Source: Trichoplusia ni (lineage: Eukaryota; Arthropoda; Insecta; Lepidoptera; Noctuidae). Taken from it: DNA of 64,000 bases. How positions within the stretch are numbered: the first letter of the stretch is position 1; each line of letters starts with the position of its first letter. Positions 1 through 15,000 of the stretch are shown here, piece after piece. The notes under the pieces are model-generated. The model did no database searches and had not been told where the DNA came from. It saw only the letters and a program-made list of their open reading frames with translations. The DNA is taken from positions 2,356,001 to 2,420,000 of the forward strand of contig NC_039493.1 in assembly GCF_003590095.1 (NCBI RefSeq). Direction: 5' to 3'. A program made the position numbers and the translations under genes.

Positions 1-2230
1 AGCATATTACTTACAAAGTCTCAACCCTCTTGACATCGATTTAAGAAACCTGCACTATACCCAGTACCGTTAAATGTATGAAGGGCATATAGTCGATGTT
101 TCAACATTGTCTGAAAGGTATCAAGTTTCGTTACTTATGTTTTGGGTCTTTCGTATGTTGGATTCGTAGACACAAAAGGAGAAACGTAACTAGATTGTTA
201 CATTTGCATAGCATATCGATTATCTACTTACATTGTAGTGATAATTGTCTTAAATTCATTTACCTAACAGTCTCTATTCATTATCTAGAAATAGATTAAG
301 TACAGCGCTATTTTGGGGTTAAATTACTCCACTTACATCAAGCTAGTACCCGTACCGTACCCTCTACACGGGTTAACCGCATGCATCATACAGAATATAT
401 TCGCGGCAACATAATTGCACAATCAAAAGTTGTTCAAATAGGAAACTAAAAGCGCTATGGAGAGCAATAACCCATTTTACTGCACATATCGATAAGGACT
501 CGATAACGCGCCGGCCATTCGATATGACTTTGACGTTTGACCCAAAATATATGTTTATAGTCAATGCACAAAGTGGCACTGGTGCTAAGTATACAGCCAG
601 TAATGTCGCCGACACAAATAAATATACCTGAGTCAATCAATGAATGACTGAATGTTTGCTTTCGGTAAATAGCTTTAACGGAAATATATTTATACACTAC
701 GAATTGAATAGGTTTTCGGTACATTCATGTTTTTGTAGGCAACTATACATTGAACTGTGTCAATGACACTTGATTCGAGCCAAATTGCAAAACAAACAAA
801 TTCTTTCATGAAAACAATAAAGCTTTAATCTTATAATACGATCCAGGTATAAAGATAACGTATTAAAACTAGAACACCTGTTATGGCAGTAAGGAGAGTT
901 AACAGAGATAATCTGCTGTTATAAAAAACAATGGGTTTGTGACGCGACAATCATGCTTAGAATGTAATTCTGTATCAATGGCAGGCAAATAAGATTATAG
1001 AAAAAGCACTTATAGCGCAATAAACGCTGACTACCTACAACTGAGACTATTAAATGGATAATTACAATCGTGTGCCTTCAATAAAAACTGTAAACTCGAA
1101 TAAAATTTACGCTTTATGAATATATTTTATATATTCCAATTAACTGTGCACATTTCAATAAATTATATGCCCCGCGATGTTTGAACCGTCCCATTTAATG
1201 AGAAGTAGTTTTATTAAAAAAAAAACCGGTCAACTAGTAACTCAGAAAAAGGATTTTTTTCTTTGTGTAAGAAGTAATAACCCTAAAAATAGCCCAATTA
1301 ATAATTTAGTATTTTAATAGGATTTATACAACTTACATAACAAAGACAATTTAAATATATAGACAAAGATACTAATAGAAAACTTAATAGATAAACGACA
1401 ACTATTAAATCTTGTTAATGGATAATTAAACGTTTGTACATGGCATGGTTATTTACGTAACACGTAACGGCGACGCGTAAACATGGTTTGGTTAAACTGT
1501 AAAGTGTAAACAGTTTAATTCGCTTGACTCATGTCGCTACTGAGTAACAAGTAGGAGAAGCTGTACTGCGGTCCATACGCGATGCGCGTAGAATTATTCC
1601 ATGTATGAGAAATGTATCAAATCGTTTTTAAATTTTGATATGGAATGTAGAAGGCAATCAAACTCCTTTAACCCATGGGAACACATGAAAAGGTAAATAT
1701 CTACTTATAGTAGAGTGAACTGATTAGTAAGGTAACCCACAGCGCTAGCTGTACTGATGCAAGGGGAGAAGGTAAAATGTGGTACCAGAAGAAGACTTAG
1801 TATACTTGGCGATGGAAGCAGTAGAGTGGGAAGTGGGTCGAAGTTTCATAAGAGTTTCAACCCGGCAAAAAGAACCAGTAGCAGTAGATTTTTCACTTTG
1901 GTCCCGAGAAGGAGTCGTTTTTTTGTTTAAGAAATCGGTCCAAGCCAAACGCCTACCTTACTAGTCGTTGTGGAACTATCGCATCGAAATAAATCCTATA
2001 TTTTCTTATATAATATAGATTCGCAAACATTTTTCTTAATATGTATGTAAGAGATACTGTCACCGAGGCGTCGGTTACTAATAAACTGTTTTACATTAAT
2101 ATCGCAACAGGTTCTACAACTAGTTTCTATCGAGTTTCGATGTTTTTTTGTTTTCAATAGAGATTATAGAAGCACAATACGACTATCTATCTTTACAAGA
2201 AATAAAGTTTCATTCGAGTCGCTCTCCGCC

Positions 2231-2310
2231 GCCGCGTCAGCTCACTATTAAGGACTCCGGTGGGATTGAAACTAATCGGGCTATCCCGATAAATCGCGTG
2301 AGTAAATGCC
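2231..2310 (+). repeat. Dispersed repeat fragment, family A, copy 1
   Basis: This 80-bp stretch resembles 9369-9450 and 48221-48300. The three share, in order, a block like GTCAGCTC, a block like AAGGACTCCGG, a block like GAAACTAAT and a final block like GTGAGTAAA. Divergence between copies is considerable, so these are old insertions. The family was not identified by name. Confidence 0.6.
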
Positions 2311-5300
2311 TCGTGAAAGTTATTAAAATAGCAATTAATGTGGCCGTCACGTATGTATGTAACATTAAGAAGTTTATCTACATGACCTTGATTAATGATT
2401 TAATTTTAACGGTTTTACAGATAGCGTCTTGTTATTTATTATAAAACAAATTGCTGCAGGTGAACTTTATTAGTTCGACAAATTAATATACAAGAAATAA
2501 TCTCATTTTATGTTTAACCTTCTTAATCATCTAAAATTAGTAGTATCTAGGAACTAAACTAAATAGTGCACAGGTGAACCATGTCTCCCGTTGACTATCA
2601 AAGTTCGGAAATTCTTATTCTGGTGCTAATATTATAGTTTTAATGGCTTTAAATTCTTTACAGAAGTTTCTAGAGACATTCAGTACGTTACCAAAGACAA
2701 CACAGCAAGGCTTTTCACACCCCTGCATCACCAGGAGAATCCAATATTAATTACCTGTAAAGACGAAAATACACATTATTATTTGTCAATTTTGGCAAAC
2801 CTAAACTAATTTTCGGTTGCAGAATGCTTGCTCTTTGTATATTTGAATTAATCTAACGTAACAAGTTGATAAGCAGGGCATAGTTAAGCTCCAAGACGGT
2901 GATTATGAGTCAATGGCGAAAGTTTAGCCAATTGTTTCATTCTATTCCTATTCACTATTGTATTAATGGAATCAAATTAATCCAAAAAAGAAACAATATC
3001 CTGTTTAAAGTATCCATAGTTCGTCGGATTGCGAAAAACTGAGTCACGGATTAGCGACCTGAGGTGTTTGACCTTACAATAAAACTGAATTTGATGTTTA
3101 CCTCTTATAAAACATTAACGAATTAACAGGGTATTTTAATGGCCAGCAAATTACCGTGTGAGTAAAGGCCAGTTCTAAAAAATATATGAGCATTGTATTG
3201 TCTGTTACTCTAGCATCTTGTAGCTCTTCTCGCCGTTCGAGCTCAACCTATTACATAAAATTCTGACCCTCTAGTTAAGAGATGTTTATACAATCGTTAA
3301 CGACAATTAAAACACTCAAATGTATGGAGAAGGTAAGTTAAAGTCAAGGAAATCGATTATTACGCTTGCGCTTCGCCTCGCCGCTCAATACCCAATTCTT
3401 CATTGTATTCCACAACGCAGGCTTCGGTGGTAGACATTTGAAAAAAAGAAACAATCATCGAAGAAAGAAAAGAAATATAATAATGAGTCTGTTGTCATTG
3501 GCCAACACTAAACGTGAACGAAGAGCCAGGGAAAAAATGAGAACTCAATTCTTTTTTTTAAATAAATTATTAATTATTTCGCACAAGTTGCAATTCGATA
3601 TTAAAAACCTTGCTCACTGGCCGGTTAAACTGGCAATTTACAGATTAAAAAATATTTTTTCCTGCCGAAAATATGACCTAAATACATATGGCCTACATAA
3701 ATATGTATGTATAATAAAGTGCGTGCTATTTAAATTATAATAAATTAATCATAAATATACAGTAAATTCAGTTAAATGTAATAATTTGTATCTCTTTATA
3801 TTCACGGGATCACTTCGTGTGAAGAGACCCGGTCCTTTTTAAAGGCTTGCACGGGGACACAGGTCCAACATGTAGAGGCCTTGTTGAGAACTTTAATCTA
3901 AAATGTGAAAGGGTTACTACCACGGGCCATCCACCCTTGTTCTATTAAAGAACAAACATGGACGACCCAAGGTAGCTACAAAACTATTGCAAATTGTAAT
4001 GTGTATAAATAATAAGGGCTATTGGTATTAATAAAGTTAAATGAAATGGTAAAATGTAATAATTTAATTAGTACCTAAATCAATTATCCTTCTGGGAAAA
4101 TGTTCAATACATTAAATAACTTTAAACAACAATACCCCTGCAGATTTCAATGTGACACGAACATATTTTTCATGCCTTTACAAATGAAGATATATTATCT
4201 GTTCTTTCCCTTCAGATGGCTAGTCAATAAAGTCCGTTCATTATCAAAGCGTATGTTTGCAATTCAATAGTCCAAACACGTTTGAAGGTTATTTTCGGGA
4301 CTAGCTCGGTAGCTTGTATTCCAATCTAGGTCTTGTGGTTTCATAGACTACGACTAAAAGAAACTATGTATTATAATATTACAAAAACTATTATATCATA
4401 AAATTTGAAATAAGAACTTTATGATTTTAGGCCGAAAAGTCCAGAAAATGGTGGTCTGTCTTTGGTTGCTTCCGCAGTTGAGGAAAATTATCTTTGGCTG
4501 CAAATACCAAAAAAAAAGGTTTATCAATTAAGCTGAACAATCATTTTTGCTATTTTAAGTTGTATGAATAGTATTGATTTTTCTTACTAAACAATGTACA
4601 CTGCTGAAACAAAATTAAGTTAATTTAAGTTGTGTGGAAGATTGAATAGGTCGAAGACAAACCTTTGATTCATCTTTATACCTATCTTGATAATCGTATA
4701 ATATTCATGCAAGCCTTACATCTTAGTTACAGTCTTAGTCTTACATCCTATGTGTATGTCTATCCTGTCCTAGGTATAGGTCTAGCCTCTTCTATAACAG
4801 TCTTTATATAAGGTAGGTCAATACATGCATTTAATGCGAATAGTTCAATAGTAATTGCAACGGTACAGTTTATAATTGAAATGGGCAAAGTTTATACGTA
4901 CTTCAAACCAGGGTTGGCAAACTGTAGTTTAATTGTAGGACTGAATTTCTGAACTAGTCTGTTATTTCTTCAATCTTAAAATATACTTAGATTAAATACC
5001 TTTTTATCTAAATGAATTGGTATGAGTTTTGGTATCAGATGTGTTTGAATTGATGAGGAATTCTCTATCATTGCAGTCTTTTGCGGTTATTGGTTGTGTG
5101 TATGTTTATTTACCATGGCGAATATCTGTTTCGACAACCCTACCCAACATAGCATACTAACGTATGCTTCGCAACCTCGTACCGTGGTCATAAAACGCCC
5201 GCAACTTAACAATCAAAAAGCAGTATTTAATCAAACTTCCTGTTCGGTCAGGTCCGAGCGTCTTGCTATAATACAAAATCTGTCAGGATATAATTAATGA

Positions 5301-8300
5301 CACGCATGTATGACGACGAACTCATTATTATCACACAACGTTACAACGGTAAAATAATATGATCTTTTTACAGCTACTTGTTTACCTGAAGGTTTTGTAA
5401 CATAATTATGATAATGACATAATTATGATAACGAAGATTACGTACACAATAAAATGTCCTCATAGGACATGACGACTGAACTCCTTATAGGGATTGACGA
5501 GCCGCGGAGTCAATACAAACGGATTTTTTATGTATGTAAAATGTTTATCAAAATAAACTAATATATTATGATGACCTTTAGACTGTATAATAATTGCAAG
5601 AAAGCTATTTTATTAAAAAATCAATATGTACATGCGAGATGCGACAACACCGAAGGATGTAATCCCTTTACAAAATCCGGGTCACCCCGTCAGCTAATCA
5701 ATTTCTTTCAACAATACCTATCATAAATCAATTATAAAGGAACATTCATCAATTTGACATGTTAACGAGGCATACATACATCAAAATTTCGTGTCGACTG
5801 GTGTTCTTTCCTCATAGTTGCATCCTTTACAGCGTAACGTTGCATTGCACACGACTACTGCGTAAACCGCAAATCGCGTGATTGTCGATAAAAGGTCGCA
5901 AAGGTTTATGTAAGCGAGCGAAAGTGAAATTTCGCGGAGCCGCGCGCGACCTGCCGCGCGGTCTGTTAAGGGGATCGCTCACACACGTTTAGCAATCCAA
6001 TTTATATAGGTATAATCTTATTATTTTAGATTGGGACTTCGTTACAAGAAACATATTTTTACCCCACCTACATACCCTTACGTGTGCTATGTATTGCTAT
6101 GCACCGTTGTCGCTTATACGTTGTACGGCAGGTCAGATTCAGTCAGTGAGAGTCTGATATTAGCCAGTGTTCCCCGGCCTTACCAAAAAAGAGAAAATGT
6201 CTCTTTGACGCCAATTAGCTGGCGGGTAACTTTGCTAAACTATTATCGGGGCCCGATTTAGTCTCGTATTTTGAGGTGCATACTTCATTTTTCAGCACAC
6301 AATAAAGCGTGTTAACTGTGTAAGTTAAGTTTGAACGGTAACGATGAATATGCGGAGTTTCCCAAATGTTAATTATTTGTTTTGGAGAATAATACGTCAG
6401 TATGCACATTATGACTCAAGTTACCACATCCATGACCAATTTATTTACTTATCATTCAATACACCACAAAAATTTATATATTTTACGCGTATTTGCGAAA
6501 ACAAAATACGCAATAACAAGTTATTTGTTCTATAGTTTTTAGAGTATCAATAGAAGTCGGTCGGAAACTGGTAACAATGTCGACAACAATTATCTTGCGC
6601 TGATAACTTCAAATAGAGAGGTCTTTGTCCTTGGGGCTAGTGGCTGCTAATGGACAAATAGTCCTATGCAATTATCTAAGTACTTGTGTTATTGCTTTAT
6701 TTCAACGTTAGAGTATAGAACATTAGGGGAGCAATGGTTTTTTGAAGGTATTTTGTAAAGTGAAGAAAGAAAATGTGTTTGGAGACAAGCGCACGCATTG
6801 TTTTATTGTGTTTCAGCCTATAGTATAGCATATCAGCATAGTCTTATAGCTTTATCATATTTTTTATCTATAGATTTATTATTAGTACAATGTGTCCTTA
6901 AAGCTCTTAATACATCGGTAAAATATAAATATTTAAGTTCACTTTACAAATAACCATTCAAAACGCACAATATTGACTATAAAATTGCCATATGACTATA
7001 AAATAGCCTATCGGAAGACGTATAAAAACGGCAAATCCTTAATTAAAATTTCCAAATAGACAGGCAAGCATCATCGCCTTAACTGTTGTCTAGAGAAATT
7101 CCCCTTGAAAAGCGAAAGGCACACATCACGTGTTTCTCGCGACGCTGGTATACTCTCGATAGCTCAAAACAACCAGTTCCGAAACCGAACCAACACCAGT
7201 AGAAAGGGGTGCCAAGGTAACCAAGGTAATCGCTGATCAAACACCCACATTCATAGGCTGGGTAGGAAACAGGCACAATGTCTGTGATTTCGAAAAACCT
7301 GATCATATTAAGGGCGTTTTGTTGGGCTCATGATCTACCTTACTAACCTTACAACCTTAGCTTATTGTTGGCGCTAATTTACACCTTAAAATGATAGAGA
7401 TTGCATGGGACACAATAACAGAAAGATATTTTAGTGCCAGTACAAAGCAAAGCGTTAGTTTCAGATATTCAAAAATTCATATACCAAGTTCCTATCAGCA
7501 CGCATAAATCAGACTTGATATTTTTATTCTTAAATTGCAATCTTAGTCATCTCACACGCCTACGCTACGGTTCAAAAACTTTCTTTAAAAACCGGTCCCC
7601 GAAAATGTATAAGTAATATTTATACATGCAAAAAAAGTAATAATTTATACGCGGTTTTTATCGTTTCTAGAGAAATGTAAACAATGCTGTAGTTAGTTCA
7701 TAGTTAATCGAGTTCTTATCTTACAAAGGAATGTACAAACAATACTAACTCTGGTTATGTTTGTGTAGGCTTTTACTATTGTGTATTTAATTAACGTTTT
7801 CTTTCTCGACGAAACTATTTATTTTGTGATCTAATGACGGAATACTGATACAACAGACACAGTATCTCTTTGACGTAACGATAGATATAACTTTTCAGAA
7901 CAATTGTGTGTATAGTGTAAAGAAAATAAGAATCAAACAAGGCTTCTTTTTAAACTGTCTGCAGTAAAGAAGAAAATTACTTAAAAACTCAAGTTATAAT
8001 TGAGTGACCTAATTGTTAACCACTTCCTTTTACCCGACTGCGTCAAAATGGTTATGATTTCGAGGTAGTTTATAAATTCAGCTCAATCAGCTCTTCTTCG
8101 TCATTACTCAAACAAGAATGAAATAATAACGCAAATAAAGTTCTTATTATTTACACAGTCATTTAATGATAAGATACAAAACTCGTTGAATAATTTTTAT
8201 CGTTTATTTTTCACATCATTACATGCATGTGACTTTGTTATCAGCACAATAATATTATGAAACATATATTTAGCGATCTGTAATATATTCAAACACTTCT

Positions 8301-9368
8301 GTAACACCTACATATACATAGTTACTTCAGCATTGATCACCACGTTAGCTCACTGCGGGTTGGTGATTTCAGGTTCTTTCCTTGACCGTTTTTGTCAGCG
8401 ATAGCTTCGAAAATGCGATTTTGCTTGCTGCGTTGGAATTAAACCAGCAAACCGTACATGCATATTTATACATAGAACCCGCAAGGCCATGACACGTCAT
8501 ATACATGAGAAAATATATTCCTAAATAAGAAAAGATAGGTAGGTCTAGATTTGCAAGCAAAATCTGTAATTAAGTTATTTATTGGACACAAAGTATTATC
8601 CGACCTTTGAGGGGAAAAACTTATATCCTATTATTCGCCTTATCAAACTGTTTTCATGTAAAAAGATGCGTTATAGAATAACATTGTATTAAAGTTAAAG
8701 ATAAATATCGAATCTTAAAACAACTTTACAACTTTGCTTTCATTTTAAAGCTTTTAGAATATGAATCTCATTTACAACGGTTGATGTGTTTAGTCTGGCG
8801 TCTAGACGGAATCTTTTATGCTAGAACAATGTAAAGAGCAAGGCTAAATTAAAATACAAACTAGCTATTTTAACTTTTAACAATGTTGTAGAGTTGGCTG
8901 TAATATTAATTGGTTTTTAAGTATGAGAATAAATTTAAGTATTCCTAGAGTTCATTAGGCAGAAATTTCTTACATGCACCGATTTGGTCTCCATGAAAAT
9001 AGTTTAGATCGGAATTTATATAAAGATCTACATTCTAACGCCTTTATGATGACTTTCACGAGTGTGAGGATACAGGCGTAAACTAGTACGTCATTCTAAG
9101 GAGCTTTATTTTATTAGGATTCATATAAAAATGTGTGTTGTTCGGAATTCTTCGGTGGAGAGAATAGAGTATATTGTCTCTTATACAACATAAATATTTG
9201 ATATGCGAACATTTTTATCTCGGAGTGACTGAAGGCAAACCAAATAAAGAATTGTGTATTTGTAAACAAGACGATGAGGACTCAAAAGGTAGAGTATAGG
9301 AGATTAAGTCTTACTCTTGTACACGAGGGCTTAAAAAAGACTTTCGGTGTATCTACACCACCTATAAT

Positions 9369-9450
9369 AGCCGCGTCAGCTCGTGTTTAAGGACCGAGGT
9401 CGGGCCTAAAACTAATCAGGCGTTACCAATAAATACGTGTGAGTAAACCG
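9369..9450 (+). repeat. Dispersed repeat fragment, family A, copy 2
   Basis: Related to 2231-2310 and 48221-48300 with the same block order: CGCGTCAGCTC at the left, AAAACTAATCAGG in the middle and GTGTGAGTAAACCG at the right. It shares its right end almost exactly with the copy at 48 kb. Confidence 0.6.
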
Positions 9451-10949
9451 TTATCAGCCGCCATTATATTATAATTGAGTAAAACCTTCTTAGCCAGCAA
9501 GTCATAAACTGAAACTTTCACATAAAACATGACGAGTAGGTCACGCAATGATCTTACTGTCTGGATGTACCGTTGCGCTAGAACTAGGCAGAACAATCAC
9601 TAGTCAAGCTCACATAAATTACAACATCTTTATTCCGAAGCATTAAGACTGCATTTGGTATAACATTATACCTGTCGCTGACAAGTCTGTCATCGTGGAT
9701 CCGTGACTCAGATTAGGCCGTTGACCTTTGTTACAATCCTTGATATTCTTTGGGTATCGCATTGAAGATTATAGACCTGTCTTAGGTAAGACGCGGCCCC
9801 CAGACGGTAAAAAACAAGTGGTTATGTAGGCGTTTGTGCAATAGACGAGGAATGTTTGATTGGAGATTGTAAACGATGCCGAGCAGATATATGTATTTGA
9901 GGCGTAATGATCTACTTTCTGAATAAAGAATAGTCTAAATTTAAAAGCAAGGTCGATTTAACTATACAAATATTCTTATTAGATGGTAGGCAAATCGTAG
10001 TGTTTTGATGAGGTAATAATTTAAGTCAAGCAAACAAATTGACTTAGAATTCAATAAGAAGTTAAGCTTTTACGAAAACAAGTGTATTTCCTGACTACGT
10101 TTACACTTTGAGTGTTAATAAACTGTTAAAGTTGTACAAACAAATTAAAATTTTAGCGATCTCACAAATATTAGACGAGGACTAAGACAAATATTGATCA
10201 AGAGACGAAACAACTAAATGTCAGTTAAAAGTACAGTTCATTGGCAGTCATTCAATCTATAGAACATAACGTTAATGTTTGAATAACAAGAAGGTATCAT
10301 AAAACAAAACTTTTATATCTACACAGAATATAATTTTAAATTAACAAAATTAATTATAGCATTGTTTTGTATTGTAGTGTGGCTTATCAAAAACGCCGGC
10401 GCTAATAAGATTATAAAATATAAATACATGTTTTGGTAAAAAAAAACTTAAGATTACCAATAATAATACATATAAATATTGGTATTACACAGTCTTCTTG
10501 TATTTATATATTAAAAATAAAAAAATATTTCCCCCCAATTTTACGTAAAATACAACCTTAGTTAAATGGCATTCATTTGATTTATTAACCATTCGGTTTA
10601 AAAATAACTTTCAAATATTTATTCTTAAAATATCACCGAACTGACATTTAATGGATTCGGTAATACTGTTATGTAAAACAAAATAAACAATGTTTCTATG
10701 CATAAACATATATCGACGTCAATGGATAAAAAAAAATCAGGGTTATTGCTTAATTCGATAGCCAATTAAAAAGTTAAAATAAGAATTAATTATAACTATA
10801 ACCAAGCGATGTATCAGACGAGTAAAAAGTAATCGATTTGAATCAGACATCGATTGTCAATAAAATCAACTAACACATGAGTCATATCAAAATATCATTT
10901 TCATAAAAATCGACTTTCTTTTCGCAAGCGAATCAATTATTCAAATTGG

Positions 10950-10975
10950 CACCTTATCGGAATTGCGATAAGGTG
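10950..10975. repeat. Short perfect inverted repeat (hairpin)
   Basis: Arms CACCTTATCG and CGATAAGGTG are perfect reverse complements, 10 bp each, separated by the 6-bp spacer GAATTG. Each arm contains a GATAA core, so a paired GATA-factor site is as possible as an RNA hairpin. There is no gene nearby. Confidence 0.6.
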
Positions 10976-11059
10976 TGATTTCCGTTGTGTAGGCGTCAGT
11001 CGGTACACATGGCCGGTTTGCCTTCACCTAAAATGCTAATCGTCGTAGCGGTAACCGAG

Positions 11060-11395
11060 ACGACCGGGACAGATATCTAACGGTAAAGGATTGATTTTAT
11101 ATCTCCGCGACTGTGAATACACCGAACGGAATATTTAGCACTTCGAGCCAACTGTTTGCGATGTTTTACAACTTGATAGAAACAAAAAACTGAGATGACT
11201 GAGAAACTGAGTACAATGTTATCATAAATATTACATAGAACATTTTTTTTTGTTAAAATCCTCTCCCCCAGTAAGAAAGACAAGCTTTTTCCGATCATAA
11301 GAACGCTTGTCCTACGCGAGGATCCAACCTGCAACACTTGCCTACAATAGGTTTGGCGTGGTTACCTCGACCGCTCGGCTGGCCGTACAGGCATA
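11060..11395 (-). repeat. tRNA-derived SINE remnant
   Basis: Read on the minus strand from about 11395, the sequence begins with a box-A-like block (CAGCCGAGCGGTCG) and, about 45 bp later, a box-B-like block (AGGTTGGATCCTCGCG). This is the internal RNA polymerase III promoter layout of a tRNA. It does not fold into a complete tRNA, has no clear anticodon arm, and is followed by some 250 bp of AT-rich body. The head resembles the plus-strand SINE copy at 38915-39110. The right end of the body is uncertain. Confidence 0.5.
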
Positions 11396-11904
11396 ACATT
11401 TGTCAAAGCTGTTAATTGAATTTTGATGTGAATACTGCGTCCGGATTCACATTTATGATAAGGTCGCTTGATCATTTTATCAGCGGGGGACATTAACCAC
11501 AACTACTACGTTCACTACTTTATTTAGGACGAAACCGCGGTCGACTGCAAAAATATAATTATATCTTTATACACTTCAAAAAATGTTACAATTTACGTTT
11601 AGACCAAGGAAAATAAATAAAGAACATCATCTTCAAGAGAAATAGTACTGCTTATATACGAATTTTATTTCCATTTATTTTTCGTTTTATTCTTGTTGTT
11701 CCCATTTCCTTTTCTCATTAATATAGGCGCGTCCCTGATATTAAAAGGGAGATCTCATCTGGAGGGCTGAGTTATTACTGCGGCGCTTTTGCTTATTTAT
11801 ATTATATTTACGTCTCTTACAGACACAACAGTAATATTTTTGGGAATTGTTTCCGTGTAAAATGAGTGGTGGGAGTCAGATAGGGTGTCGCTTTATATAA
11901 TCGT

Positions 11905-12075
11905 ACTAGCTGCTGCCCGCGACTTCGTACGCGTGGTTGGAAGAAATTGCGACTATAACTTGAGATTTAAACTATCCTATCTCTCAAGTTGGATCGAATT
12001 GCACAAAGTGTGCGAATTTTATTATAATCGGCTGAGTGGTCCAGAAGTCCATTGAGGACAAACATTGTGACACGA
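11905..12075 (+). repeat. Lepidopteran interspersed repeat, family B, copy 1
   Basis: Starts with ACTAGCTGCTGCCCGCGAC, a motif that recurs in altered form at 29825, at 61520 and, inverted, near 51960-52000. The family is a very common lepidopteran repeat of non-LTR or Helitron-like origin; the class was not settled. No coding capacity is visible. Confidence 0.6.
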
Positions 12076-15000
12076 GATTTATATATATTAAGATAAAGTT
12101 TATTTGCTAAATTCGTTAATACTTGTAGGCGTCACTAATATATCTAGATTAAGGCTAGTCAGATTAATCTGTGATCGTCAATGATAGATCTAAACAACTG
12201 TAAATAATGACACCTAGTATTAGAGGCTTATCTCAGTACTAGGATGAAAGCAGCTGATGTATTACTATTATAATATCACATCAATGCAACAAAACATAGT
12301 CAAATTAGTTAAATAACTCGTATTACATAATATCACATGATGTTCAAAGTGCCTATGCGCTACCTAAAATAATGAAAGCATAAAAATTGTAAATTAACAC
12401 AAAATATAATACGTGTAAAACCGTGTTTTAAATCCGCAAAGAAAAAAAAAACAGCTTGTTCTGTTAGTGTTGTCAAAATAAGTACTTACTTTCAAAACAA
12501 GAGCACAAGAGCTCAAATCAATTTCAAATGTAATAAATGAGTCATATAACAGTTACCGACAGCCGATATTCTCAGCAACTTGTTTCAGTCAGGTTATTGA
12601 ATCACAACCATCATTACATGTCTGCGTCTATAGATATTCACGAAACCATTTTGATGGGTGTTATTTTTTTACATTTCTAAAACCTTTTATTACTCTTTTT
12701 CGGAGAGGGTACGGTTAAGAATTGTTTTTGCAACAATTAAACAATCATAATGAGACACTTAACCATCTCAACATCGTCTACTGCAGGACGGAATTTTCCC
12801 AAGTTGAGAATTTCGCCGCCGACGGCGACTTATTAAAAACTTTAATTACCTATTTCATCTTTTATAAGGTTAATTTTTTCCAACAGTGACGCAACAAGCA
12901 AAAAATAAAACAAAAAAGTTTTTTTTTTAAGATAATCCAAAGCCCCAACGAAAATAAACGAAGAGTTAAAACACCTACATATTTTGAATCTCGATTCCTC
13001 GGTGCAAGTAATTCGAGTATAGTTCATGTTTTCCTCATTTCACCAATAAAATGTGCAATACTGGTTAAAAACGGTTGAGTACGTATTCAAACATTTATAT
13101 TTATGCCACTGGTATTGTATAAATTGGGATCATGCAGGTTATTATACGGTACTCGTGCGCATTTAAATATTAGAGTGATATGCCTCTATAGATATTTGCA
13201 AAACGAGTTCACACATACTATGTATATGAAATAAAGTCAAGTGGTCTTCAAAGTTTTTGACCTAGACCGCAATACACATATGGCAATAACTTTTAGTCTG
13301 TTTATAATTTATATTATTTCAAAACAAAGGCATCCTACACAGAATATCGATAACATAAAACTGATGTTATCTTAATCTTGCTTGAACTTTGCGCGCGTCT
13401 TAGGCAATGATACCTTCCATAAAGAGAAACAGAAAGAACAGAGACACATATTAACTAAGAAGAGTTATTTATGGTTATTGGTATTTGTTATTTTCGAGGT
13501 ATATCTCCTCCACCTTATAAAAAATCGAGTCTTCATTAAACCTAGCGACTTTTACTTTTTTTTGCTGTCAAAGCAAATATTAGTTTACTAAAAGATGTCA
13601 AGTGGTGGAAGTGTGAAGTGCAAAAACACTGTTACCTCATTTTGCAAGTATGCCAGAAATAGGCTTATAACTGTCGAATACAAAACGGTTCTGTGGTTAA
13701 CAACGACGAATAGAATCTTGACTTTCACGAACGTTGTGATTAGAATCTTTTTGAAATCATAAAACCAAACACTAAATTACAATAGGATACAAAAGGGTCC
13801 TTTAACAAAAGCATTTCTTTTTGAAAATGACAATTTCGTTCTATCTTTAAAAATCGTGCTTTTATGTGTGTGTTTCTATGTGTCTGTATTGTACCAAATC
13901 AACAGACAGATAAACTATAAAAACAGTAATTTTATGTATGAATGTCTTATTAATCTTATTAGCGTTACATATAACACAAATAGACAAAAACTGCAACGGA
14001 TGGATTTACTGTTTTGATGTCCAGCTGATTCAATCTGCATGCATGCATGGGCAAACATTTGCTCTTCTTTCATATGGATTATCCTAAACATGGAAACTCA
14101 ACTAGAATAATGTTATAAAACCCCGATCATGTTAAATGTGAGGAACCATTTTTATAGCATGTACGATTTTGTAGTGATGTAAATAATGTGTCTCTACTGT
14201 CATCATTTTGATGAATGAGATCAAATCCGATTACCAACAGTTTCCGGTTTTCAGTGAAAGTATATGAACAGATAGTTTAGGAGTTTCACTTTCGTTTGGT
14301 TTATAACAAATATGTGGACAACAAATCTTGAGATTGCGAGCAAACATATGACAATATGACGAAAGTTTCCGGTAATCTGGATGAAACTGGCTCATCAGTA
14401 AGTAGCCTTTCCCTAGCAGATGAGCGGACAAGGAATGATGAAGATGTTTTGTCAACAAACCAGATGCATAAAAGGGCCTCAACCAACAACAAATTCAAAC
14501 ACATTCGCTAACAAAACTTCTAAAACTTACTAGTTTCATCTATTGCCGTTGATGCAGTTACATCACTAAGGATTATGATAATTTATCTCTCGCGCAAATA
14601 ACTTTCTATCGAAGTAAACGAGAACGCAGCTTTTTATATGAAAACCCATCAGTATTCCGCGGGGCGAGCACTTTCGATGTGGCTGCATCGACGCATTACA
14701 ATCGTCGGACCGACGGAGCGACGCACCTTTCCAGACCTTTCGAGAATTCGAGAGTCGATCATGTTGTGTTGCACTCTTCACCTCGCATTTGAATAATCAA
14801 ATAACTTTCGTCGAATTACTTCAGGAAAACAATTGAAGTTTTGCTTCCTTGATTAAAAGTTCGCGAATTTTCTTTTCATCGTATGCATTACTAATGTTGT
14901 CTTGATTATCATCTTCCTTCAGAAGGTTCTGTCCTGGCTTATCCATTTGCAAGTTTAGATACTTAAATTGATAATTGCAGCGCAAATAAATAAGTTTACT

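Noticed and set aside
3366..3740. 124-residue plus-strand frame rich in lysine, asparagine and isoleucine
   Set aside because: The frame opens at a non-ATG codon, composition follows the AT-rich background, and no splice sites or domain pattern support it.
3790..3965. GC-richer block with short inverted repeat around TTGTTCTATTAAAGAACAA
   Set aside because: Arms of 7 bp only and no other context; could be chance or a fragment of an unknown repeat.
7079..7306. 75-residue minus-strand frame with several cysteines and aromatics
   Set aside because: No recognisable family, no neighbouring exon and no promoter or poly(A) context; left unannotated.
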